In this document: positions 10,489-22,149 of the stretch, one piece after another
How the letters are laid out: each line of letters starts with the position of its first letter
Numbering within the stretch: position 1 is the first letter of the stretch
Assembly (NCBI GenBank): GCA_027575765.1
Contig: JANBPT010000070.1
Coordinates: 19,994-83,993 of the forward strand
DNA: 64,000 nucleotides
Source of the DNA: Tieghemiomyces parasiticus
Taxonomy: Eukaryota; Kickxellomycota; Dimargaritomycetes; Dimargaritales; Dimargaritaceae
Direction of reading: 5' to 3'
Notes under the pieces: model-generated
Databases searched by the model: none
Told to the model about the DNA's origin: nothing
The model's input: only the letters and a program-made list of their open reading frames with translations
Position numbers and translations under genes: made by a program

Positions 10489-13400
10489 GACGGGGGGAGG
10501 TGATGGGGTATGAGCGAGCTGAGTGGAATCCCAACGATTCTAGAGGCAATACAGCGCGATTCAGGTAAGAGCGAGCCGAGGGTGATGAGGAGGGACGGGA
10601 GGTTGCCTTGGGTCTGAAGGATAGGGCTCTACGCGGGTTAGATGAGTGCTGTTAGGGTGGAGCAAGTTGGCTGCTACCAGATGAGGAGAATAGGTCCAAT
10701 CCCACCACCAGGAGACTGGCACATTTGGGACCGTCTAGATTGGTGGGGTGTGGGGCGTGTGAATGGCGGGGGTGGAGAGTGAGCACCCGACTCGTTCTTA
10801 GGGGTACCGTGACGCCCCCCACCTGGGACACTTAGGCCCTCAGAAGGCTGCCCGGTCGAACGGACGACTTCAAACGACAGAGCCTGGCGGGGGGGGGCAG
10901 CGTTGACTACAGCCGCGGCTTCTCCAGAAGCACACACCGAGAACCAGGTAAGTCCTATGAGACTACACTTTGTCGTGATTTTGACGCAGTAAGTCCATAT
11001 TGAGCTGTCGGGTGCTTGCCAAAGTGCCGCCAATAATAGTCCCTCTGGTGCAGTCGAGGGGCCCGCGTCGGGTGGCCCGGGGCAGTACTTTCCGCCTTTA
11101 CATTGTGCTAATTGGAACGACCCCCCCCCACCACCACACCACAGACGGTCTATTCTAAAACTTATCCCCTCACCCTTCTCGTTACGCTTAACCAGACTAG
11201 CTGATCTGGCCTGTTAGCTGCTATATCTTGACCGCGTTGGAATAGTTGGATAGGAGAGGCTAGGCATGTCAGTCGCTACTGTCTCCCATACAGCGGTTCT
11301 ACCCATCCGAGTCTGTTCAACTAGATGACTGTGATGTGCCAAACTACTGTATTTTGCAGAGGTGTTTGCATAGCAGCAGATATATTCTTGCGCCTGCTGA
11401 GATTATAATTGTGCGCTACTCACTGGCCAACTGTCCATCTTGGGTGACACGTTGTTTGCACGGGCTGTGGCCAGCCAGTATGTGTCGTCGCATTTTGAGC
11501 CAGAACGAGTGGATCCTGCACTGCGCCTGTTGCTGTTGACGTCACTAAGTCCTCGAGCTGCACTGACAGTGCCAGGTAGACGCTACTTGCCATACCAGCT
11601 TAGGTCAATGCCATTAATAGCTGGGTTGAAAACTAATCGGGGATATTATTCACCACCATTGCTGATTATTGTGGTCGGAATAATCGCCAACTTCTGATCG
11701 CAGCCTTAACAGCGACCTCTCACCTGGATTCGGAACGATTACGATAAGCCGAGTCCATCGAAGTCGCCTGCGCCCTTTTATGCATTATCCTACGATGAGT
11801 CGTTCTTAGGATAGCATGCTTCAGCGTCCTCTCATCTCCTTCATGCTGTGTTTTTCCCTGCTGCTTTTCCTATAATGTATTCATCACTGCTGCCACTTCG
11901 CATCAACAGTTGGAAGTCAAGGCCGATATGGATACATAGTATCTGTCCACCGGCCGCTTCAATAAACGAGAGACTGCCATATAACTCTTAACTTTTATAT
12001 CGTATTCCCAACCCCCGTGTATTTACTACACCACAATCCTCTTGAGCCTCCAGGCCAATGGTAAGATTCCGGAGTGGTTCCAGTGTGCAAAGTCCCAGGA
12101 TGATGATGGTGGTGGTGGTCTGGCACCTGCCAAGGCTGTAAAGTAGAAGACCACTACTACTGCTGACCAGAAGCCACGGGTGAAGTGCCAGCACAAAGAC
12201 TGTCCCCCACCAGGTCCATAAAGAACATTTCGGCTCTGTTACTGCAGGGCTAAGATGCGACAAAAGAAAGCTACTCGGACCACTCTCCATTCAAGGTTAT
12301 GGAGGGGAGGCACCCTAGAGGTGAGTTGGCTGGGCAGAGAAGCCTCATCTAAGAAATGGATGGAATAACTGCAGCCTGCTGTGAGCCAACGTACTAATAG
12401 GCCTGACCTTTTGTCATTCTGCTAACATTCTCACTTTGCTGTATGCTCATTGACGCAATTGCACTTGCAAACGGCTTGGCTCATTAAACGCACAATATGC
12501 CTCCATAGAAATACAAATACACGGGACACGTGCCGCAAATACTACACACTGGTGGCATGATATCCATCATCGCATGCCGCAAACTCGTCTGCAAATAATG
12601 ATAGTTTGATACCCGGTTATCTATCAGATCCAAAAGAAGTTTATGTCATTTAGATGACCGACCAGGCCGCCGCCCACCTGCCGCAGTACATGGACCAGCG
12701 CCTAAAGCATATAGATGATCCGAGTCGGCACCCATGTAGAAAAAAATTAATCCTGCAACCGAAGGCCTACTGCATCACAGGCTGAGGCTGGGTATCCAAT
12801 ACTTTTCTGCGGAGCCCGCGAATCGTAATCTGGAGCAATAAATTTAAAACCAGGGTCGAGATAGCCGGCCGGCAAACTCGCTGCCACCGCACAGGACAAG
12901 GTGGATGGGGAGGGACAAGCAAGCCAAGGTTGAGTACCCGTCCCCCTAATAGATGTCAAGCTTTAATTGAGTGGGCTCGATGTTGGGGGGGAGGTGTCCC
13001 CTGTAGCCCGGAACGATCCACTTGAGGACGTTTGGATGATTGGGTTTATCGATTGGGGTTACTGGTACGACGTTTCGGTAAGATATTGATACTGCGCAGG
13101 GGCGACCACCACGCTGCCCACCGCCTCCTGCCTCTTGATTGGTATATACCAACCTCAATGAACATCACGCGCGACTCGGTAACTTGACCCCTGAATTGAT
13201 ATCCATAAGATAGAACCCAATAGCTCGACTCACCCTCTCTTAGTATCCAGGGGGGACTCGCTCGCCCGTCTCCGGCGGTTACTTATTGAAAGCGAAGCGC
13301 GAATCATTTAGCCCGGAGTGCTACTTGATCCTAACCAAATACCACCCACCCTCTACTTTATTATACCGCCATCCTAGGTTGGCGCAGCTGATTTTGAGTC

Positions 13401-16400
13401 TCCTCCGAATAAGATTCGGCGACCGGTCACCGGCCTGTACCTGTCATAGGGCATAGGGGTATAATTTCCTGCCGTACGCAATTGCCCGAGCCCAGTAACA
13501 GGATACGTGTCAGCCATGCGGGTTTCACAGGCCGGCGGAAGGGCCGTATGGATTGTTGGACACGTCAAACGCCCACTCGGAGACGTCGTAGGCTGGTGTG
13601 CAACCGGCACTCGTGGCCACAATTCGACACTTGATCGGCCAATGAGTATCCGACCAGGATTACTGATTGATAGGCTCTCAATAAAAAAAATTAAACCGGG
13701 GAGGGAGGGGGGTCATTACTTTTCCTTACTCATTCTGCACTTGGACTTGCCCCCTTCCCATTTACCTATCCTTTCGGCACCCCATAATCAAGTGATTGGA
13801 TAACTATGAGTGGCTCGGAAGAAAAGAAACCTCTTCAAGAATGGCGAGTTGTGGGGAAGGCCATGCCAATACACGTTCCGGATCCTTGAAGCCGAGAAAA
13901 GGCCTGAGTGAGCCGATTGGTTACCGTCGCGATGAATAGGGGAGAGTAGGGGAGGAGGGCTGCGGCTATAAGTGGATATAAAATATTGAATAGTCTACTC
14001 ACAACCATACCCATGAGAAAAGTGAGACTCTCCCGAACTTTCCTCGCCAACCGTACGGATCCAGTCATGTACATCCATCTTCACCACATTTCCATTCTTA
14101 GAGGAGGTTTCCCGCGCCATCGGGTGCGTACGAAGGCCAGTTAAAATAAATCCACCCTTCCTATCTCCCCGAAAACGCGGGAAGGGGGAATGGGGGACAA
14201 GTGGATTCAGTGGCCTGTAAAGACGTTTCAATTAGTAGGATATAGAATGAGGCGGGCGTCTTCTGATATGTCCAGGAAAAGACCGGACCGAGATGGAGGG
14301 AAGCATCGCTATCCACTCAGAATGAATGGAAAGAGAAGGGTGCACTGTCTATCGGCTCACGGTGACCCATTGGCATCCACTTGAAGGCCAACTTCATGGG
14401 CCACTCGCTAGGCTCAAAATGCTCGGAATGTCGGATATAGTTTTTAATAAGCCCCTTGATGATTAGCCCGGATCTTTTATACGGGAGGGGGGGTGTTCCG
14501 TTTGGCGGAAGCAGTGGTATACCGGGCTAGACAGGTGCTTGATGTGCGGAGGGGGCAGGGAAGAGGCTCGGTTCAGCTAGGGATATTGTGGGTTCCAATA
14601 CAATTAGCCCCTCGCCGAATTGGTGGTTGTGACTTAATGCCCAAGCTGTAGGCTCGTATTTTAGATACCCACCCACCTTATTTCACAGTTCCTAAACAAT
14701 ACGAAAGGAGAGGTGGCTACTATAGTTTGACAAGTCCTCCCTCATGGCATTTACACACAAAACCCCAATCTCCCATTCCCAGGCTGGAAAATACTTTTGC
14801 CGTCGACTATCCATGCACCGGCCAGAATCAAGTCAACGAAACTGACTACACTACAAGTGATACCCCGTTAGGTCATCGTCACCAGTTACGGAATCCGTTC
14901 CCGTAAAAAGATAAAAAGACCGTGAATCGGTGTCGGTTACTGAACATTGGCCACTGTCGCTGTTTAGCACACCCAAAGTAAGCATCTTCTGGACGCAAGG
15001 GGCCAAGAGCCACCCTAAGGCAACAGGGTCGTAGAGCAACCTCGATTAAGGCATGATGTTCTGCAAGCTATCGTGTCCGGTCGATAAGCTGAGGTAGATC
15101 ACTCGGACGTTATTTCGGATAATTTAGAGATGGGGGTGGGTTGGAAGCAAAGGTTACCTCTCATAGTTAGCTGCCCCGGCTTGTGTGTGGAGGAAGGGGC
15201 GCTGATGTGTGTATCTGTGCGGAGGACATTAGCCCACGGTGAAGGTGATCCCACTCCAACGCGACGATCCTTACCGACTGGTACACTGAGATTGTCTCCC
15301 ACTTGGCGAGTCATGGGGACCGAGGTGAGAGGGAGAATGAAGGGGTAGTGGTGGTATTAATGAGGCCCCCTCCTTTCAAGAACCATTCATGGTGGACGAG
15401 GCGGGAGAAGGTATGATGCAGGCCGTTCGAGTGAGTGAGGCTGCAAGTAAGAAGCCCCCAGCTGGCAGCCGCGTTTCACACATGGATTGTCGACTTCAAC
15501 CTGAAGACTCACGTCACCGCCACAGTGACTCGGTACTAACAAAGGCGAGGGGATGGTGGACAGGCGTCGAACTGGCACTATCCACCTCCGTTCGGTTGCC
15601 CGGCAACTGTGCTTATTATCAACCCCGGGGTAAAAATGTCCACCACCTGCCAGTTGGTCAATACGACGCTAGAGTAGATTAGCGTTGAGTTGAACATAAA
15701 GGCTGGTCGCCCCTTCCCCGCGCCAATAACTGCATTAGATATGCCCTTTCGATCAGTTCCCCGATAATCGTCGCTCGACATTTATGGCAAATGGGCCTTA
15801 ACGCGTGAAATGTCTTGACAGCCAGCTCGTCGTTGGCTAGAAACTTTAGATTTGCGTTTCGGCATCCGTTTGGTTTGAAAGGAGAGGGAGGGAGAAGCAC
15901 TCCCGAGGAGCGGCCATTGAGATCGACATGGATATAGCGCCGGCCCGAGAGGGGGAGCTATACGAATGAATGGCGGGTCCATTTGGCAATCCCTAGGTTT
16001 GGGTTGCAGGTTAGGTGGGCTAGGGTACGGTGTGATGCAGGCTTAAATGAAGGGAGACGCAGCCGTGAATGATAGAAGGGGCAGGGGAGTGGATTGGAAG
16101 CAGCGGGGCCAGGCGGTCGCCGCTTGAATGTAAACGAACCGATATCGAAGTGGCGATGCTGCACGATGTGACAGCCAGACGGGGAAAGTGGAGAGGGGAT
16201 GCTGATGGAGCGCACCCGTTCGGCCGTGGATCGAGAACCTACTATTCTCGTCGCCGGCCCGCTCCCGTGTCGTCGACCGGTCAGCCGACCTCCCCCCCCG
16301 GTACTCAGTAGTATAGCTGGCTCGTGGATCCGAAAAATAAATAAATGAAGTCAAGGGGAAGGCGACGGCCTCAGCTGCCACCTAGGCGATACCATTGTCG

Positions 16401-18545
16401 GCTCATTATACGGGAGCCCGCCTCCAGAGGGAAGGTGGGGGGGTGCGGGGAAAGCCGACTGGGCGTATCTCCTCTATCACCTGCCGTCTTACCGTCATGT
16501 GGACGCGAGCGCTTGATAGTCTTAGGGGAGTGGATTAATAAACAACGAAGAGAATGGACAGTCCATGAATGTTCGATGAGGCGCCTAGAATGATGGCAGT
16601 CCAAGGACGCCCTGGGTGATGGCGGTGGGACTGACAATGAAAGCAGCGAGCTTGGTATCGTCTACCTCACCTTCAGCCACCGTTGGCTTGGTTCTGGATT
16701 AAAAGGGAGGCGTGTCTTGCCCTTTGCTCCTTTTGTCTAGCCCGTTTTAGGCGAAAGGAACGGCTCCTCGATTCGATGTGCCGTAATGCGGATCGTCCAG
16801 GGTGGGAAACGCCGCAACTGTGGGGGGTGGAAGGCGGGGGAGGAGATGACTTGGGGTGGCCCTACCTTCACTGAAGAGGGATGCCTTGGCGATATTTGCT
16901 GATGTGTTGGCTGCAATGGCGGTTGCGAAGCGTACGTGGCGGGCGAGACCTTGGGGTGGACCAAGTGCGACCCTGAAATGGGGGGAGGGTGATGTGCACG
17001 GGCTCCACTTGGCGTCTACGTCGACTAGACTCTCCTCCTGTTGCCTCACTTAAAGTCTTATGGTATAGACGAGCCATCGCCATCCACGTGATTTGGCAGC
17101 GGTGCCCATTCATGAGCAAACAGACACACGGACCAAGGCCGAGCCGAGCGTTGCCACGGCTTAGCCGCCTATCCTCCGGAACGCCTTGACCAATCCGGGG
17201 TGTGTTCCTTGGCGGCTTGACCGCTGCTGTTGGAATGCAGGTTCAGAGGAGTCTCGCCAAGCCTGGCTTGGTAGTCGCACTGCGTTATACCCTGGCGGAT
17301 CCAAGCCGCCGACGTAATGTGGCAGGAGGAGGAGGACGGGTTTGTTTAATGTGCCTTGTGTATTGTGGCAGGAGGGGCAGCCACCGTGCTGGACAATGAG
17401 ATGGGCCGCGGCCGCGCTTTCCAGCCCACACCCTCCATATCCCCTGAGCGGTCCGACTCTGGCTGATGTTTTCCATTCTAAAGCGCCAGCAGCCTCCCAT
17501 TTGGCACAGCCTTCCCCCCTCGCTTCGCTGGCCCCTTCACTACGGCTAGGGCCTTCGACAACTGGTTTACAGTCGCGGCCGTATAGCCGCCCCCTATACA
17601 ATCGGCCACCAATAGGCCCCTCCAGGCACGGGGAGGGCCAGCGATAGGGTGAAGCAAAGGAGCTGGAGCAAAAGGGGGTGTGGATGATGGGCAGGACCGG
17701 CAGCCCGCGACTGTTGAGTCGGCTGGGTGATCTGTCGTTCTGCACAGTCGTTCCAGCTTCCAGCTACCACGGGAGGGAGGACCAGGGCCGACGGGGATTG
17801 GAGCGGTAGGGGCAGGCGGCCGCATGGGGCATTAGGGAACGGGATCCCCCAATTGGGCGGGGAGGGAAGCGTCGCGCGTGCCGGCGACGAACGGGAACGG
17901 AGGAGGGGGCCGTGATAAAAAAGAGGGTCCCCTCCCCTCTACTGCAGAGTGCACAGTGGACCGGAAGAAAACGGGGAGGTGAAGCGTGTATGCACAGAGA
18001 GCGAGCGCATGGTGGAACTAGGGGGGCACTTCGTGGTTCTTCCCCAAGTATATAAGGACGACGGCCCCCCGCGTCCCCATCCCTGCCTAGGTTAACCATT
18101 TCCTGCAACTCGCGCAGATTAGCTGCTACCACCTCCATCTCCCTCGTTTCTCCACGGAGCCCCTTGTGCCTTCCACCTCTCGTTCTGTGCCTGTGTCTGC
18201 CTCACACTCCTGCAGTCCCATCCATTCAGCTTTTCCTCAGTTACCTCCTTTATTTTTTATTAACGGCGAAGGCTGTCCTCTTCTAGGCTTCTCCTTGTCT
18301 ACGACCTACCGATTGTCTACCTGTTCACCAGCTAGTCTGTTGTCCTGCGTAGCTACCAACTTTAACGACCGCGTGTGACTTTCCCTTTAGCTTGGTAAAA
18401 CCCCTACCCTTTTGTGCGATAACCAAGCCTCACGCTCCTTTCTCTTCCCCCTCCCATACGGCCTTCGTTTGACACCAAGGTTGTTGTTTTTACCGATTGG
18501 CCCTTTTGTACCTTCGCCCTCAACCACCCCCAATATCCACCCACC
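10489..18545. other. About 8 kb without a supportable gene
   Basis: I read all frames here and found no protein family, tRNA or rRNA. Frames are short (119 codons or fewer on most of it), rich in rare combinations, and lack the third-position G/C preference of neighbouring genes. The longest (17161-17745, minus) is Pro/Gly/Arg-rich and looks like chance in GC-rich DNA. A 160-base stretch at 11410-11572 (+) has coding-like composition but no confirming neighbours. The last 0.5 kb is the LPMO promoter and leader. An intron-rich, poorly conserved gene or a non-coding RNA cannot be excluded. Confidence 0.5.
18049..18056 (+). promoter_or_regulatory. Candidate TATA box of the LPMO-like gene
   Basis: TATATAAG lies 490 bases before the ATG at 18546 and is followed by a pyrimidine-rich stretch running to the start codon. 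Such a distance implies a leader of roughly 450 bases, perhaps with a leader intron. Motif match and position are the only evidence. Confidence 0.35.
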
Positions 18546-19385
18546 ATGCGTAGCTTCCTTCTTACCGCGGCGGCTCTCGCCACCCTTGCTCTCCCCCAGC
18601 TGGCCTCCGCCCACACCTGGGCCGACTGCATCGACTGGGACCCCGTCAAGCGCCAGTGCAACGGCTACCCGCGCGGCTACCCCGGCCGTGAGGACGTGAA
18701 CATTAACACCGACTACACTTACCTGTTCTCGGGTACCCCGTCCTCCCAGCCCATGTGCCGGCCTGGCCGCCAGGACACCGCCAACTACAGTGCCAAGTAC
18801 CCCCAGGGCGTGGCTCAGGCCGGCAAGACCTACAACGTCCGCTACGAAATCAACGGCCACCAGGCCTACGCCACCTCCAAGGTCAAGGTCCTCTACTTCC
18901 CAGACGAGAACATTGACACCCTGGACTACAACAAGCGCAGCTCAGCCAAGGTCGTGGGCGAGTGGAACTTTATCACTGACGGCCAGTGCGACCTTCCACT
19001 CACCAACAACACCAGCTGCTACGGTAGCTACACCCTGCCCGACGACCTCCCCAGCGGCGACATCCAGCTCGTGTACTTCTGGGAGTTTAACGCCAACCCG
19101 GCCGGTCAGCAGTACTCCACCTGCTTTGACCTCAAGAACGGCGGTGCCATGGAACGGCCCTCGGCCAGTGCCACGGTTTCCCCCGTCACCAGCGGCGTCG
19201 CCGCCCCTGTTGCCACCGGCACTTCCACTGACGTGACTCCCTCTGCCAATGTGCCCACCGCTACTGGCAATGCCTCGGAGGTTGTCGGCACCACGACACC
19301 CCGCAAGTGCCGGCGTAAGTGCCGTGGCCAGTGCTCGGGCTCCTCTTCGCCTCTGGCTGCCGCTCCCACCTCCCCAGTCATGTAA
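18546..19385 (+). CDS. Secreted LPMO-like protein with N-terminal histidine after signal peptide
   Basis: The protein has 279 residues and a single exon, with an ATG in good context (CCACC). Residues 1-22 form a clear signal peptide (hydrophobic core, cleavage after LASA), leaving His23 as the first mature residue (HTWADCIDW). A second histidine lies in INGHQ (His105), and YFWEFNANPAGQQYSTCFDL (178-196) resembles the end of the lytic polysaccharide monooxygenase fold. N-terminal His plus an internal His is the copper histidine brace of LPMOs. Six cysteines (28, 38, 71, 148, 158, 193) could form three disulfides. N-glycosylation sequons occur at N80 and N154/N155. From about residue 203 the chain is a Ser/Thr/Ala-rich linker, then a basic CRRKCRGQC tail; no clear GPI signal. 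I cannot place it in a named AA family. It could oxidise chitin or glucan, or be a non-catalytic copper-binding relative (X325/Bim1-like). Fold assignment is inference from motifs. Confidence 0.7.
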   Translation: MRSFLLTAAALATLALPQLASAHTWADCIDWDPVKRQCNGYPRGYPGREDVNINTDYTYLFSGTPSSQPMCRPGRQDTANYSAKYPQGVAQAGKTYNVRYEINGHQAYATSKVKVLYFPDENIDTLDYNKRSSAKVVGEWNFITDGQCDLPLTNNTSCYGSYTLPDDLPSGDIQLVYFWEFNANPAGQQYSTCFDLKNGGAMERPSASATVSPVTSGVAAPVATGTSTDVTPSANVPTATGNASEVVGTTTPRKCRRKCRGQCSGSSSPLAAAPTSPVM

Positions 19386-22149
19386 GCGTCCGCCCGTACC
19401 ACCCCCGTCAACACCTCCGTTTTCCATTTACCCGTCCTCCCCTAATTTGACCCTCCGGCAGGGCGAACCGATTTCTCCGGGACGACCATAATTCGTTATC
19501 TTCCTGGCATCCTTCTGTTTTTGCATCATTTTATTGTTTTACGTCAGGCCTTCGGTGTGTGGTCCCTGCTGCAGGCTTGTCTTCTCCAAGTCACTGTGTG
19601 AGTCCTTTGCTGTAGACAAACTTCCACGACTACAACTACTATTACCTGCTTTCATTCAATAATAACCCCCGGATCGCACCTCACCGTGCGGGCGGGTTGC
19701 TAATCGTATTCAACTTGGAGCGGTCGATAATGGCTGGTCGGTGGGGTGCGGTATTGGATGGTTGTGGGGCGGCATTGAGCCCTCATCTCTCCTCCCCCCA
19801 GTACTATACCCGTTCCATCGGCTGCTGCACACCCCGGGCCGACACCGGCCTGATTTCACACCCATCTCGCCGCAAACGTCCGTCATGGCGGTCGATGGCT
19901 TTATCCACTCGCTTAGTTTTAATTGCTTTCTAACCCCCATGTACTCCACCTCTTATTAAAAGATCCTCCCCCTAGTTCCTCATCTATATACAAATTCTTC
20001 CGGCAATGATTGCGATCGGCACCAATCACCCCTGGGCCTCAGTCGCTCACTCCTAAGTGTACTCGTGTGTTTTGGTCTACTAGCCCTGCCTGGCACACCT
20101 AACCAACGCGGACGCGCGCCCCTCGTTGATGTTGAGAGGGGTCTGAAGGTCGCGCCCCTGAATAGGATCACTGGCCATGTTACATCACACCGACTGCAAC
20201 TCGTCCCACTCCTCAGCGTATTAACACCCTCCCCCTTTCCCCCCCTCTCTACCTTTGCCGCTACCCCTGTTAACTGACCCGAGTTGGGCTATTGTTCTCG
20301 CGGACCTGCTGTCACAATGGATACACACCCCAGATCGCGCGAGAAAATAAAAACTCTCCGAAGCAGCTTCAGGGACTAACCTCCGCCACGACGCCGAACG
20401 GGCGGGTCACAGCAGGCGCGTCGGACTAGTGCAGCACACATTCCAGTGTTTAATCGTCGGTGCAGAGACCAGGCTGTGCATGGTGGGAGGGAGGAGGGGG
20501 TGTTTGTGTCCCTGGCGATTGGTGCCCTTCTCCACTCGTAAACATGTTTGGCCCGGAGCTTCCCAAACCACCACCACCTAGCGCCAAGTCGTCGTACCAA
20601 TGGGTAGTAGAATGTAATATATCTTTCTCTCTCTCTCGCTCTCTGCTTGCCAATCCTTCCTTCCTGCCTCTGCGGGGATTGCCCTTAGACCACACATCCT
20701 GGGACCGGCATCGACCTTTTTTAAATTTTCTGTTCGGTGGCCTTGCAATTCACTTGGACTACGCGCCCGGCATTAGCCCCCCCCTACCTTTCGACCCGCT
20801 GGCCCTGGTCTTGTCCCACCAGGTCCCTTTCCCTCCTCTTTCCCCTTCGCTTACGGGTTTTTTGGTGGCGCCTCTTTTACCCCATATTGGAAAGGCAAGG
20901 GCCGCGGTTATCAGTGGTGTGGAGGTACCGTTGACGTCTCACTTGCATTCAATGGCCCGCTCGAGTGTGTGCACTTGTGCTGTGCCTCCATCCCCTCCTC
21001 TTCCGTGCCTTGCATTCCGTTGCTCGTGTGGCAATGTGACAGGCCGCCAGGTGGTACGTTAGCATTCCCTCCCACCGTCATCCGGCTATCTAGCAACGCC
21101 AACCTTACCTATACCTGGTGAGAAAAGGGGGGAGGGGGGGAAACAGAGACGAGCTAGTAATAACTAAACACCTAGTCGCCATCACCACCCCTCCCCGTTA
21201 TGGTATTGTAGGGAGCGACTCGATCATCTCCCAACGGTTGGTGTTCCCGATCTTCCGATATAGGACACGGTGCTTGCCTTTTTGGGCGGTACGGCAGCGT
21301 AGATTTCCCGAAGGACCGAGAGTGAGAGGCGAGGTCGGGGCGGTCAAGGCGAAGAGAGAAGGGAAAGGAGGGTAAGTCCGAATTCTAATCCCTGTGGCCC
21401 GGGTCCCCGGCAGCGGGCGGGAGGCAAGCAAACCAGCACCACTAGTCCCTCTCTCCATTTGCTACCGGGGAGGGAGGGGGAGGAAGAAGATGGAGGCTGG
21501 AAGCCAAACGACGACGGAACGGCGAACGAGGCGAAGGGAGTCTTGCCGCTTGGTTACATATCCCCCCCTCCCTCCCTCCCCAGTGCAACAGCCGCCAGCC
21601 TCATGGCCCTTTCCCTCTTTGGTACCGGCTCCCAGACCAACCTAGGTTCACTATGCGTCCTCCCCTCCACCACGTCGAGGTTCCGTGGTGTACGAGTCAT
21701 TCTGTACAAGTAATAAAATAAATGAAGGAAGCACTCTCTCCTTCCTAAAGGGAAGGGAGGGGGGTGCTTGCCGTCACCTAGCTTCCATGCTCGGTAGGAT
21801 AATAGCTAATGAAACCACGCCTTACAAAAAATGGTATACTAACCAATGTTGTTGGTATTTAATGGGATGTGATGGACGGAGGCCGGAGCTTCTCGATGCT
21901 AATGTGTTGTAATACGGAGGAGAGTGGAGGGAAAGTAAGATAACAAGGTCATTGAACATGTAGAGGTTGAGCAATGCGGGATTTGTGCGTGCATTATTCG
22001 GGGTGCGACAAAGTGTATAACCTCCCCCCCATCCTCGTGAAGATATATATATATGTATATAACCCGCCGAGGGTATATAAAGGAAGGTACAAGTAGTAAA
22101 GTTGTTCTTCTCCCCGTCCCCCCTCCCCGCCCAGTTCCGCCTCCTTCTA
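19386..22149. other. Convergent intergenic region, LPMO-like gene / CBS-PB1 gene
   Basis: The 2.8 kb here hold no recognised gene. The longest frame is 20460-21062 (+), 200 codons, hydrophobic and proline-rich in its second half. It contains a possible start at 20544 reading MFGPELPKPPPPSAKSSYQW followed by a possible GTAGTA donor, but I recognise no family. Alternating TA tracts and TATA-like motifs lie at 22042-22080. Confidence 0.45.

Noticed and set aside
11410..11573. Coding-like stretch reminiscent of a Sec7-domain helix (VDPALRLLL)
   Set aside because: The stretch is short, the following residues do not continue the Sec7 pattern, and no neighbouring exons were found.
17161..17745. 194-codon frame on the minus strand
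   Set aside because: Gly/Pro/Arg-rich chance frame in GC-rich DNA; overlapping frames on both strands are equally open.
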